DNA of 48,510 nucleotides from an uncultured bacterium (lineage in GTDB: Bacteria > Bacillota > Clostridia > TANB77 > CAG-508). How positions within the stretch are numbered: the stretch's first letter is position 1; every line of letters begins with the position of its first letter. Where the stretch lies: contig CAJMRY010000009.1 in assembly GCA_905215935.1 (NCBI GenBank), positions 1 through 48,510 of the forward strand, written 5' to 3'. Shown here piece after piece: positions 9,271 to 22,200 of this stretch. A program made the position numbers and the translations under genes. The notes beneath the pieces were generated by a model. That model did not search any database and was not told where the DNA came from. It saw only the letters and a program-made list of their open reading frames with translations.

Positions 9271-11613
9271 TTATTCCTTTTTATCTTCTATTTTATCATC
9301 TTTTTTTCTTTTCTTTGCTAATAACAATAATAAAAACAATCCAACTATAACCACACCAAGTATTATATAAATGTATATAAACTGTCCTGTTTTTGGAAGT
9401 GTTACTTCTTCTGTAGATGGGCCTTGTGGTTTATTTTTTTGATATTTATATGTTACTATAATATCTTCTTCTTTGTATTTTCCTATTGGTTCTCCTTCTA
9501 TTCCTAGGAAAGTATATCCTTCTATTTCTTCTCCTACTTTACCTAAATTATAATCTGTTCCAACTCTTTCTGTTGTGACAGTTCTCTTAATTATATTATT
9601 ATTTTCATCTATACATACAACAATTAGTCTTCCATATTTTATTCTTTCATATCGACAAAATATTATAGTATCTTCTTCCTTATATTCTCCTGTTAATTCT
9701 CCATCTATTTCTTTAAATTCGTATTCTGGTATATCTTTTTTTATTTGCTCTTCTGTATAATTATATGGCTTTCTAATTTTTTCTGTTGTTACTATTTCTT
9801 CTAAAATTGTTTCATTTTCATCTACATATCTTACAATTACTTTTCCATATTTAATTTTTTCATATCTACAGTATATTATTGTATCTTCTTTTCTGTATTC
9901 CCCTGTTAGACTTCCTTCTATTTTCTTAAAGTCATATCCTGGTATATCTTTTTTTATCTCTTCTTCTGAAAAGCCATATGGATGGTCAACTATACCTGTT
10001 GTAATTACTTCTTCTAAAGTTGTTTCGTTTTCGTCTACATATCTTATTATTACTTTTCCATTTTCTCTCTTCTTGTATTTATAAATTACTATTGTATCAT
10101 TTTCTTTATATTCACCAATGTATTCTCCTTCAATTGTTACAAAGTCATATCCTGCTATTTCTTTTCCCATTGGGTTTAATTTATAAGGAGTTCCTACTTG
10201 TTTTGTTTGTATTTCTTCTTCAAGAACTTTTCTATCTTGGTCTACATATCTTATAATTAATCTTCCTGTTTTTATTTCTGGAATCTTATTGTAAATATAT
10301 GTTACTATAGTGTCTTCTAACTTATATTCTCCTCTTAAATTTCCTTCTACTTTTTCAAATGTGTATCCTGGTATATCTTTTCCAACAGATTCTAGTGAAT
10401 ATGGTGTTCCTGTTTCTTTTGTTTCTTGGTTTTGTTCTAATACATTTCCTGCTTTATCTACATATTTTACTATTAATTTTCCATATTTTATTTTATTATA
10501 ATAATATGTTACTACTGTTTCTCCTTCTGTATATTTACCTATTATATTACCTTCTACTCTGTCAAATTTATAATTATCAAATTGTTTTCCTGTAGATGGT
10601 AAGCTGTATGGTGTCTCAACTTCTTTTATTTCTTGATTTTGTTCTAAAATTTTTCCTTCTTCATCTATATGTCTTTCTGTTAATTTTCCATATTTTATTT
10701 TTTTGTAGTGATATGTAACTATTGTATCTTCTTCAGTATAATTACCTGTTGTTTCTCCTTCTACTTTTTCGAATCTATATCCCTCAATATTTTTCCCTGT
10801 AGAATTTAAAGTATATTCTGTTCCAACTTCTTTTGTTGTAATTTCTTCATTTTCTGAAGGAATCATATTACCATTTTCATCTACATACTTTACTATTAAT
10901 TTTCCATATTTTATTTTATTATAATGATATGTAACGGTTGTTCCCTCTTCTTTATATTCTCCTGTAATATTTCCTTCTACTCGGTCAAAATGATATCCAG
11001 CAAAATCTTTACCTGTTTCTGGTAAATTATATTTTTCTGATGTTATTTTTTTTGTTTCAACTGTTGGAGGTTCCAAGTCATCTCCGTTTTCATCCACATA
11101 TTTAACTGTTAATGTACCATATGGTATTTCACCAATAGCTTTAAAATTAAATTTTAATTTATATTGCTTATTTTGATATTCATTACCTGCATTTACATTT
11201 AATGAAGTTACTGCTGTATAAGTTTCACTTTCTCCTGATTTTAAACTTTTTTCTATAGTTTTTAATTCTGTATATTTACCTGTAAATACAGTCTCACCCG
11301 CTTTATTTGTAATCTTTAAATCTATCATTTCAAGTAATCTATTATCTTCTTCTGTATCTTCTTCTATACTAATTGTAGTTTCTACTGTAGCTGTCTTTTT
11401 TCCTCCATTTCGTATTGTAATTGATGAAGTATCAGAATTTCCTGGTAAGAAATTATCTAAATCCCAACTCATCTCTGGTGTTTCAGATTCCATACTTATA
11501 TTTTTACCATCAAATAATACATTTAAACTAAAACTTGCAGCAAGAGATTCTACATATACTCCCAATATAGTAATTATCAGTATTATAGAAATAATTATTT
11601 TACTTTTTCTCAT
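9271..11613 (-). CDS. LPXTG-anchored surface protein with eight MucBP-type repeats
   Basis: The protein has 780 residues and an ATG preceded by AAAGGAGGG. Residues 1-27 are a signal peptide. Residues 28-165 form an N-terminal domain resembling the TasA-like neighbours (a conserved W-D-L-D-N-F-L-P-G stretch). Eight repeats of about 65-70 residues follow, with the pattern G-K-L-I-V-K-Y-V-D-E, then I-x-G-Y-x-F, V-E-G and a final Y-K-Y-x-K, as in MucBP domains. The C-terminus is a standard sortase signal: LPKTG, a hydrophobic helix, then a KKRKKDD tail. It should be linked to peptidoglycan, probably by the sortase at 24171-24920. It lies at the end of a minus-strand series with the two TasA-like genes (gaps of 53 and 65 bases), so cotranscription is likely. 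The role in mucus or matrix binding is inferred from the domain type. Confidence 0.88.
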   Translation of the reverse strand: MRKSKIIISIILIITILGVYVESLAASFSLNVLFDGKNISMESETPEMSWDLDNFLPGNSDTSSITIRNGGKKTATVETTISIEEDTEEDNRLLEMIDLKITNKAGETVFTGKYTELKTIEKSLKSGESETYTAVTSLNVNAGNEYQNKQYKLKFNFKAIGEIPYGTLTVKYVDENGDDLEPPTVETKKITSEKYNLPETGKDFAGYHFDRVEGNITGEYKEEGTTVTYHYNKIKYGKLIVKYVDENGNMIPSENEEITTKEVGTEYTLNSTGKNIEGYRFEKVEGETTGNYTEEDTIVTYHYKKIKYGKLTERHIDEEGKILEQNQEIKEVETPYSLPSTGKQFDNYKFDRVEGNIIGKYTEGETVVTYYYNKIKYGKLIVKYVDKAGNVLEQNQETKETGTPYSLESVGKDIPGYTFEKVEGNLRGEYKLEDTIVTYIYNKIPEIKTGRLIIRYVDQDRKVLEEEIQTKQVGTPYKLNPMGKEIAGYDFVTIEGEYIGEYKENDTIVIYKYKKRENGKVIIRYVDENETTLEEVITTGIVDHPYGFSEEEIKKDIPGYDFKKIEGSLTGEYRKEDTIIYCRYEKIKYGKVIVRYVDENETILEEIVTTEKIRKPYNYTEEQIKKDIPEYEFKEIDGELTGEYKEEDTIIFCRYERIKYGRLIVVCIDENNNIIKRTVTTERVGTDYNLGKVGEEIEGYTFLGIEGEPIGKYKEEDIIVTYKYQKNKPQGPSTEEVTLPKTGQFIYIYIILGVVIVGLFLLLLLAKKRKKDDKIEDKKE

Positions 11614-11666
11614 AATACCCTCCTTTATTTACTTTGTTATCTTTATTTTTTATTTCGATTTATGTC

Positions 11667-12260
11667 TTATCTTTCTACACCTTCTGGTAAATCGTCAATT
11701 TGGAATATAGTTTTCCACACTTCATTAGAAACTTGTGAATATTCAAGCAAAACTCTTACATCTGTTCTAATTTTATAATCCTTTATTGTACCTGGTATTT
11801 CTACTATTTCCCATGTTAAGTCTACATCATCTGTAGATTTTTTTGAATTTAATATTTTTTTATAATAATAGTATTCACCTTGTTTTACCCAGTTGTCTTT
11901 TCCATCTATTGTTAGCTTTATATAATTTTGTGAAATTGGCGCTGTTCTCCATTCTGCTATTTGTTTTCCATCTTCTTCTGCTTCATAATAGTATTCTATT
12001 ACTGGAATAAATCTCATTCTTACATATGCCTTTTTCTCTGCTACAGATTTACCTCTTACAGTTTTAGAATTTCTTTCAATTCCTATTTCTGGAACATCTT
12101 CTGGCCAATCTTCTTCCAAAATAACATCTAAGTTACCAATATTTATTTTTGCAGTTTCTTCTTGTCTTGATGTAAATAAGGCAAGAACTATTGTAGATAT
12201 AAGTATTATTAATACTAAAGCAATACTGCTTCCAATAATGATTTTTTTATTTCTCTTCAT
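11667..12260 (-). CDS. TasA/CalY-like secreted protein (SipW-type signal)
   Basis: The protein has 197 residues. Its ATG follows GGAGGG by 7 bases. An N-terminal MKRNKK and a hydrophobic helix of about 22 residues are followed by a short beta-rich domain that opens with I-N-I-G-N-L-D-V, the layout of SipW-dependent TasA/camelysin-type proteins. The body is aromatic-rich (YYYEAEEDG, EYYYYKK) and has no C-terminal anchor. It sits between another TasA-like gene and the MucBP wall protein, so a role in an extracellular fibre or matrix is plausible. No SipW peptidase gene is in the window. Family assignment rests on architecture, not on an alignment. Confidence 0.6.
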   Translation of the reverse strand: MKRNKKIIIGSSIALVLIILISTIVLALFTSRQEETAKINIGNLDVILEEDWPEDVPEIGIERNSKTVRGKSVAEKKAYVRMRFIPVIEYYYEAEEDGKQIAEWRTAPISQNYIKLTIDGKDNWVKQGEYYYYKKILNSKKSTDDVDLTWEIVEIPGTIKDYKIRTDVRVLLEYSQVSNEVWKTIFQIDDLPEGVER

Positions 12261-12325
12261 ATGTTAACCCTCCATTTTTTAATAGCATCATTATAATTTA
12301 TTTTTATAAATTACTTTATACTATC

Positions 12326-13036
12326 TTAATTAATCGTTTGTGTATCTACAATTTGCCATTCTTGTTTTCCTTCTTCTGTAAATTGCATTGCTTCTGTTAC
12401 AACTTTAATTGTTAGTGTCTTTCCTTCATATAAATATGAAGTATTAGGACTAAGTAATATATTAAATGCAATTTCATCTTCTGTTTCACTTTTATCATCT
12501 GTTGTATTTACAAAACTCTCTGAATTATAATTTACTTCTTTAGATTTTCCTATCATTTTAGTTCCATCTAAAACGTCTCCTAAAAATTGATATTCAATTC
12601 CTTTTTTCACAGTACTATCGTCTATTGTAATTTCTCCTGAAGTTACATCTAATTTATATTTAGAATCTTCACCTTTCTTAAAATCCTCAATTATTTCTTG
12701 TTTACTCATATTAGCAGGATAAAGATAAATTACTTGATTGTTACTAGATATTTCTTCGTTCCAATAAATTTGTAATTTATTTCTTGTATAAACTGCTGCT
12801 GTACCAATATTTTTTACTTTCCATGTTACTAAATCTATATCTCCTGGCTCCCAATCAGCTATTTCTTTAGTTGCATTTCCTTCTAAATCTTTTAATTGTA
12901 AATTTATTTCTTCTACTTGAACAGTTCCTGATTTTACTATGTTTTGTATTAATCTATTTATAGAAACTGTAGCAAGAACTATACCAACAACTATTACAAT
13001 TACAAGAACTATTACTCCTATCTTTTTTTTCTTCAT
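12326..13036 (-). CDS. TasA/CalY-like secreted protein (SipW-type signal)
   Basis: The chosen start is the ATG at 13036 (MKKKKIG), directly after AAAGGAAGGGG. A start 11 codons upstream in the same frame has no ribosome binding site. The 236-residue product has a lysine-rich N-terminus and one long hydrophobic helix. A beta-rich domain follows, with the features of TasA/CalY proteins: a strand opening with V-Q-V-E-E-I-N-L, then W-E-P-G-D and V-K-N-I-G-T-A-A. It is the first gene of the short series 12326-9271. A function as a matrix fibre subunit is inferred from family resemblance. Confidence 0.62.
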   Translation of the reverse strand: MKKKKIGVIVLVIVIVVGIVLATVSINRLIQNIVKSGTVQVEEINLQLKDLEGNATKEIADWEPGDIDLVTWKVKNIGTAAVYTRNKLQIYWNEEISSNNQVIYLYPANMSKQEIIEDFKKGEDSKYKLDVTSGEITIDDSTVKKGIEYQFLGDVLDGTKMIGKSKEVNYNSESFVNTTDDKSETEDEIAFNILLSPNTSYLYEGKTLTIKVVTEAMQFTEEGKQEWQIVDTQTIN

Positions 13037-13183
13037 AGTATTCCCCTTCCTTTTTATACTTTTGTACAATTTTATTATATATTAAGCATGTCTTTTAAGC
13101 AATGTTTTTTTATAAATTATGAAAAAAAGATTAGGTAAATTTAGAAAAATAAGACAAAAGAATATAAGAGATAGAGAAAGAAG

Positions 13184-13210
13184 AAAGATAGGTAAATTCA
13201 CCTATCTTTT
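13184..13210 (-). terminator. Hairpin terminator after the giant surface gene
   Basis: A perfect 10-bp stem (AAAGATAGGT with ACCTATCTTT) and a 6-base loop lie 15 bases after the stop at 13225. The downstream tract is TTCTTCTTTC on the minus strand. Confidence 0.7.
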
Positions 13211-13224
13211 CTATATTTAATTTC

Positions 13225-16200
13225 CTATTTCGTATATTCAGCATCTTTAACTAGACTAAATTGCCTACTACCAGCGCCTGAATATGTTTGTAATATTTCA
13301 TTTGTGTTTTCTATATGTTGTATAACTATTCCTTCGTCTAAACTTACAGAATAAATTTGTCTATCTGTTGTTAATGCATATATGTATCTACTACCATCCT
13401 TTAATACATATCCTATTTCTTTTATTACTTTTCCACTAAATTCTTTATAGTCATTTAGTTTTGTAGGAGTAAGTACACTTCCTCCCCATACCCAAGCTGT
13501 TCCATCTTCTGTTATTGCATATACTAAACCATTTGAGAATTTTACATTACCATTTTTCAAGTTTAATTCTTCATTATTGTTGCTTAAACATACTGGAGTT
13601 GGATTAAAGCCTTCTACAATTCCTGTTCCACTAAAAGATGTATTAGATCCCCATGTCCATACTTTTCCATCTTTATCTATAGCAACAAACATACTTGAAA
13701 TACTTAAAACTCTTGATTCATCTGGATTAAATCCTATTTCTTTATAATAATCTGTAGCACATATCGGGCTTCGTATAATACCTGTTACTCCAAGTCCTAA
13801 TACTGAATTTAGATTTCCGCCCCATTTCCAAACTTTACCATTTGAATCTTTTGCTTGTATACTAGTAGTACTAATTGAACAACAAGAAATCTCTGTAAAT
13901 CTTACATTTTCTAATTCTCCTGTATTAATACATTTTGGAGAAGCATTAGTCCTTGTATCTCCTGTTCCACATTGTCCATAGGTATTTATACCCCATGAAT
14001 ATACTTTGCCATCTGAATCTTTTGCAAAATATGTACCACTTAAGTAAATAATTTCTTTGATGTCTTTTCCTTGTAAATCTGTTCCATCACTAAGACATCT
14101 TGCTTTAGGTGTACCACTCATAGGATTCCATGACCAAAGTCTTCCATCCATGTCTTTTGCAATACAACTATTATTTGATGAATATAATAATTCACTAAAC
14201 ATCATTTCATCTGATAAACATTTTAGAGAATACACACTTCCTGAAGTTGATGCCTTACTAAATACCCAAGTTTTTCCTTCTACATCTTTTAGTATAGCTT
14301 GTGTATATGGTATCACTTTATCTATTTTATTTTCAAATTGAACTTCGTTTGTAATACTTGTTGGAGTTAATACATTTGTTGTTGTTCCTGTTCCACATTG
14401 TCCAGATGTATTTAATCCCCATGTCCATAAACATCCATTTGTGTCAAGTACTATATTAGTATTTCCTGTTAATATTATTTCTTTTACTGTAAATTTATCT
14501 TTAGATATATTCGTTGGTGTTAATACAGTATTTGTTGTTCCTGTTCCTAGTTGTCCATAATTATTAGAATATCCCCATGTCCATATATTTCCATTTGTAT
14601 CAAGTATCATATTAATATTTCCTGTTGATAATACTTCTTTTACTGTAAATCTACTTTTACTAGATAAACATGTAGGTGTATTTACACTAGTTGTTGTTCC
14701 TGTTCCACATATTCCTGAAGGATTTCGTCCCCATACATATAACTCTCCTTCTTTGGTAGTTAAATAATAACTGTCATTAAAATATTGTACATCACTAATC
14801 AATATATTTTCAAATCTAGTTCCTTTTCCAAATTTTATTGGTGTTGATTTACTTCCTGTCATCCAATTATAATAATAAGTATTATATCCCCAAATATGTG
14901 CATTGCCTGTCTCATCTAGAGCATACATCATATAGCCAGCTTCCAATATCTTCTCGATTTTTACATTTTCCATATCTGTATTAGTGCTAATACAGATTGG
15001 TACACTATGAACTGCATTTGCATTACCTGTATATTCTATTCCTAATTTAGCACCTTGACCCCATGTATAAACTTTTCCAGAATCATCTAATGCTACTACT
15101 AGTTCGTTAAATACATTAACATTTACTATATTCTTACCATCTATACCTGTTCCTTTGCTAATGCATTGTGGAGTTAAATATTTCGTGTCAGATCCTGTAT
15201 ATGGCATTCCTGTCTTACCTACACTATTATCTCCCCAGCTCCATAAATTTCCTTGTATATCTTTTACAATTACAAGATATGAATCTACATACATTATTTC
15301 ACTAATATCTACACCACCAAAGCCGTCATTAATACATTTTGGTGCATTTCTGCTAGAAGTTGTTCCATCTCCTAATATTCCATAACTATTGTTCTCTCCC
15401 CAAGTCCATAATTTTCCATCTTCATCTAAAGCTATAGTTGATTTTCCAGTTAGACGTTTATCTTTTATATTTTCTGGATAAATACAAGCTTCTTCTATAG
15501 GATCATTAACTGTTAATATATTTTGTACATTTGACATTTGTATTGGTAATTCATCAAAAGATTCTATCTCAGAATCATACACATAAGATTCTCCTACCCA
15601 TTTAATAGGGAATGAACTTTGTGTTTGTAGTCCATTTTGAAAATACTGGTTATTTCCCCATGCCCATACATTTCCTTTAATATCTACTGCTATAGCAAAA
15701 TATTGTGAGCTAATAGATATACTCTCTGGTATAAAATCTGTAGAATTATTTATACACTTCATTTCTAAAGAGGTATAACTACTATTTGTTTCACCTTGAC
15801 CTAATTGGAAAGAATTATTAGAACCACAAGTATATACCTTTCCTTCACTATCTACTACTAAAGTAATATAAGTTCCAGCTTTTATTTCTTTTATTCTTTT
15901 TCCATATAATTTACTATTTTTATAATCTGTTAAACAAATTATCTTATAAGCTGTATCTGTTGTGCCATTTCCTAATTGTCCTGAGTTATTTCCTCCCCAA
16001 ACGTATACCTTTCCATCTTCATCTAATGCTACAGAATGATTATTACCTGCTGATACACTTATTATTTTTTTACCATTTAATAAATTATCTGACATTTTAC
16101 TAATACATACTAGATTTGGATTGTTTTCAGTAACACTAACATATCCTAACTGTCCTTGATGATTTGTTCCACAAGTCCATACATTTCCATCTTCATCTAA

Positions 16201-19200
16201 TACTATTAAATGAAATGCTCCATATGTATTGCTAATAGAAACATCTACTATTTTTTTATTTTGAAGTTCAGGATATATATCATTTATACATATATAGCCG
16301 TTACGATTATAATAAGTTCCATCTGCAAGTGCACCATAGTCACTCTTTCCACATGTATACAGTTTTCCTTCGCTGTCTATTATTGCACTCATTTCATAAC
16401 CAGCCTCTATTTTGATTATCTTTTTGCCATATACTATATTTCCTTCATAATTCAAATTAGTTATACATATTGGATCTCCATAAGCATACTGAGCTAATTT
16501 TTTATCTGAAATTCCAGATACTCCAGCATAATTGTCTCCCCAGAACCACAACTTTCCTTTATCATCTATAGCAAGAGTATGCATATATCCTACAGATACA
16601 TCTACTATTGTTTCTTTACTTATTTTGTTATTATATCCGCCTACCATTACTGGTATATCTTGAGTATAATTATAAGACTCATTATATCCTGTACCTAGAC
16701 TTGATCCATTACTCATTCCATTTCCCCATGTCCAAACCTTTCCATTTTCATCTATTCCAGCACTTACGCTATATCCTGCATCTATTTTCTTAAAGTTTGG
16801 TGTTCCCCAATGTGCAGGTTTTGAAAGCATTATTTTGGTAGGAGGTACTACTACACCGCTTGAACCTCTATATCCTAATGCTAATGACTCATCACCCCAC
16901 ATCCAAATATTTCCTTCACTATCTATAGCTCCTGCATTATTCGCATATGGAGCTGATGTGGAAACAAGTTTTACTGTATCTAATTCATTATTTTCTAAAT
17001 CTGTTATACAAATTGGATATATTGCGTAATTCTTACTATAGTCACCACTGCCATCATAACTATATCTTTCGCCTGTTCCTAATTGTCCATAATCATCTTC
17101 ACGTCCCCAAGTCCATAGTCTTCCATTTTCATCTATTGCTGCAATAGTTTCATATTGACATGCTACATCTATTATACCAACTCCATTTAGTGGATTATTT
17201 TCATTATTATCATTTAAACAAATAGGATTCCAATAGTATTCACTAGTTTCGATACCATTTCCAATTTTTCCATATGCTGATGAACCAAATGCCCATAATC
17301 TATTTTCTGTATCTATTAATAAACTTATTTCGTATCCTGTTGTCGCTTTTTTTATTTTTATATTTTTTATATTGCTTTCTTCTAGATTACTAATGCATGT
17401 TGGTCTAAGATAGCCTTTGCTTGTATCTGGTACTCCACATGTACCCTGATAATTTCTTCCCCATGTCCATACTTTTCCTCCATTATCAATTGCAATAACT
17501 TTATAATAACCACCGAAAAACATCTGTAATTATAACATCCTTTAGTTCAGCTATTGTATCACTTATGCATACTGGTATATTTGTATCTTTTAACCATAAG
17601 TCAGAATTATCATTAAACCATGTGTTTCTTCCCCAGAACCAAATTTTTCCTTGTTCATCTAAAGCCCAGGCACTTGTTCCAGCATAATCTCCTAATGCTA
17701 CTTTCTTAATTTTAACATTATTATCACAAAGAGGATTTCCTTCTATATTGCTAATACAAACTGGATTCATTCTAGTAGAAGTTGTTCCATCTCCTAATAA
17801 ACCACTTTGTCCCCATGTCCATACTTTTCCTTCTGTATCTATTCCAATAAACCTACTACTAAATTCGTCTCCAACGATTATGTCTTTAAATTTAATATTT
17901 TTTATATTACTATATTGTTCTATATCATTTATACATTGTAATTGATAAGTATCTTTTATACCATATGTTCTATAATAATTATTATCATACATCCAAATTT
18001 TGCCATCACTATCTAAAGCTACTGTTAATCTTCCTCCTCCAGGTGTTATTATTTTTACAAATCCACCTGTTCTATCTTTTACACTTATTTTTACCTCTTT
18101 AGATTCCCCATCTTCTAATTGTACATTTTCAATTCCTGATTGTTCTGATATAATTCCATAACTTTCAGTAACATCTACTAATCCAACTAGATATGGTATT
18201 CCAGCTTCTATTCCATTTACATCTGTATATCCAGCTTTAAGACTTATTGTTTCTTTTGCATTTGGTAAATTACTTCTTTCATATGTACCATCTGCTTTTC
18301 TTATAAATGTTAATACTTCTGAAGTTTTAGGATTTAAAATTTTATATTTTGAACGTGATGCATAATGTTCTTTTCCTGAATCATCTGTATATACTGTACT
18401 TAAACGTATACTTCCTCTTGGTATATTTCTTAAAAGTTCTATTCTTGTTACTCCTACTGCATTTTCATATATAGTTACAGTTCTATCACTTGATTTTAAG
18501 AAGCTTTCACTTACACTTGCATTTACTAATTTATATTCTCCTATAGGAAGAGCTCTTAATATTATATTTCCATCTACTGGTGAGATTATTTCTTGTCCCT
18601 CATCTGATGAGAAATATATACCATCATTTCCTGCAAGCTTTACTATATTTCCATTTTGATCATATAATTTAAATGTTGCATCTGAAACTTTATTATTTTC
18701 ATCATCTCTTACATAAATCTTTGCTTTTGTTATAACAAGTTCTTCTACATCTTCTACTAATAATTTACTTAAGTTATCTTTATAGTCTTGTCCTCCAAAA
18801 CCAAATTCTTTATCTATTTGATTTTTTACATTTATAATTATATTATTTTGTATTTCTTCATTATCTTCAGATAATGTAAATGTTAATTTTCCTGTTTCTT
18901 CGTTTTTAACTAAACGTTCACCTGTCATTTCTAACATTTTGAATTTTGGTTTATATACTTCTTCTATTTCATATGTTCCATATGGAAGTCCAACTATTGT
19001 ATCTGCATTTTTATCATCTATAAATGAATAATATATTTCTTTTGTATCTACATTTTGAATTTTAACTTCAAAACTATATTTATCTTTAGAATCTATTTTG
19101 GCATCTTTAAAGTCTTCTTCTGTTGCTATATCTCCATATTCATTTACAATTTGTTTATTTATTGTAACTTTTGTTTTTTCAAATTCTTCTATTTCTTCTT

Positions 19201-22200
19201 TATCTATTATAAATAATGCATATCCAGATTCTTCTCTAGTAATATTTACTACTTGACGTGTATCTTTAATGTATCCATCTGGTATTATTTTTTGTTCAAC
19301 TATATATTTTCCTGCTTTTACATCATTTAATTGTGCATGTGATCTTTTATCACCTATTACATCTACTGGTGTATCTATTGCTTGCAGACTATCATTTACT
19401 TTAGTTACACTATATGTAACTGGTCTAGATGGATACCCACCTTTTGCAAGTTCTGTTTCCATTATTATATTTCCGAGTTGCTAGTTTGTTTTCTATGTTT
19501 AATACTAATGGACTTTCACTGGTATTTTCTGTTTTTATTGTTACTTCTTGTTCTTCACATACTGCATATTTCATAGGAACTGTTTCTTCTATTTCAGATA
19601 AAAGATATGTTCCTACTGGAATTTCATTAGATATACCTATTCCATCTTCTCCAATTGTTATGGTTTCATCTACATCTTTTCCGAATAGCGTCTTTTCCTT
19701 TTATTTTAAACTGAATTCCTTTTGCTTTACTTACATCTTCTTCCTCTTCTAAAGTCTTTACAATTTTAACAATACCTTTTCCCACATATTCATTATGTAT
19801 TGTAGCTTGAGCTGTTTTTCCATATTCTATTTGTATACCATTTGTATTTACATCTTCTGGATTATATGTTACTTCATATCCATCTGGTGAGGTAGTTAAT
19901 ATTTTTCCATTTAATTCTTTCGTATCAACTTCTTCTATTTTATATTTTCCAATTTCTAATCCATTAATTGTAATCTGACCATTACTTGGTACATTTATTT
20001 CTTCTGCAACTCTAGTTCCATAATAGCTTATACCAGTAACTTTAATTTTAAACTGTTCAAGTTCAGTTCCCTCTGTTGCTGTAACATTAATATTTAAGTT
20101 TCCTGTTTTATATTTATTTTTTAATGTAACATTTGTAACTTTTCCTTCTTCATCTTTTATTGTTACTCTTTTACTTAAATTAACATACTTAGTTACTACT
20201 CCAGTTTCAGTATTAACTACTGGCATATTAACTTCTTCTATTTTATAAGAACCTACTGGCAAATTTGGAATTGTAATTGTTACTTGTTTTTTATCTTCTG
20301 AAATATCTGTAGTTATATCTCCATTATCCTGCCCAATTACAATATCTTTATTAATTATATTTTTTACTTCTACTCCATCTTTATTTATATAACTTATATC
20401 TCCTACACCAGATAATCTAAATGTTAACCCTTCTACTGTCTCTTTTCCTGGTACAGTTTTTACAATTTGCATTGTTCCTTTTGTTATATAATTTTCATAG
20501 TCTTTTTCTACTATTTCTTTATTTAAAGTAACTAATACTTCTTTTCCATGCCATCCATAAATACCACTAACTTCTGTAATTTTATATTCTCCATATGGCA
20601 ATCCTTCAAATACTGCAGTTCCTGTTTCTTTATCTGCAATAGCTGTAGCTGAAAAACTTAAATCATCTGTTCTTTCGACTTTCAAAGTTACATTTCCTTG
20701 ATTTTCATTTGCATCAGCCCATAATTTATGTACTTTTAATGTCCCTAATTTTAATCTATTTTTTGCTTCTATTGTCTCTGGATATGCTTTACCATTTTCT
20801 ATTGTTACTTCTGTATAATCAATTCCTCTATAATCATTAAATTTAGATTCTTCAACTACTTTATATGTTCCTTCTGGTACATCTTGTATATTTATAATAC
20901 CATTTTCATCTGTTTCAAAAATTCCTACTTCTTTTTGACTATCTTGTACTAAAATATCATTTGTATCTACATTAATAAATCTAAATTTAATTCCTTTTAA
21001 AGAAATTCCTTCTGGTGCACCTTCTTCTGTTCCTTCAAATACTTTCTTTAGATTAATGGTTCCATTTGGATTACCATTTGTAACATATGCAGCACTTGAC
21101 TCTAAGCTTCCTGAAACATTTTTACTATTTGTATATGATATAGCCGAAATAGAACCTGCTAAACTATTTTCATTTTCTTCTAAAGTTGGCATTACCATTT
21201 GGTATTCTAGTACTAATTCTCTACTTCCAGATAACACAAAATCATTATCCATAACAACTTTTATTGTTTTTACTGTACTTAAATCTGTACTATCTGTTAG
21301 TTCTGTAAAATCATCTTCTGTATTTGCATCATTGTTTTGACTATATAATATAGTATATCCTGAAGTTTGAACTACTTCATTAACATATACCTTTATATTT
21401 TTTAAGTCTGTCAAACTTATATTTGAGCCTAAATCAACACTACCATTTATATTCTTATTTCCCTGTAATGGTAATCTATTTTTAATACTTAAGTTGCTAA
21501 GAGTTTCTCCATTCGAATTTACTTTTGTACGATATGTTACTATTTCATTATTTTTATATTTCATAGGATTTGATTTACTAGACTCTGAATTTCCATCTGG
21601 AATATTCATTGTTTTATTTCTATATATACCTGTTCTAATATATATTCCTGATGATTTCTCAATTGTAAAGTTTTTACTTATATATTGTGCTGATGTCTTA
21701 TCAGGATTTATATTACAATTTGTTGAATCTATATAATTTTCATTTTCTGTAAATAACCATGCTTGTACTTTTTGACTTGTAGATGGATTTGCATCAATTA
21801 ACTCTCTTTCTGTTTTTACTATTATGTCCATCACTTCATAAATATTGGTACTAGTATATGTTCCCTTACAATCAATTATTAAGTAACCGTTTTCCATACG
21901 ATATGAATCAATATACATTTTTCCGTTTACATTATTAGATAAAGCAATCTCTTTTACTCTATGTTTATATGCATTTGGGAATTTTACATATATAGTTGGA
22001 TTTACAACTTTAACTGTCACATTGCTATCTTTAATTATATTTGTATTTTTATATATTTGTAAACTAATCGTATTTTCTTCTTTTTGACCATATTTATTTG
22101 TATTTCCATTAGAATTTCCTATATCTAATTCCATATAAGATTTTTTATTAGCTTCTGCATCTACAGTATAATAGTAAGCTCCATTTCCACCTGAAAGCCA

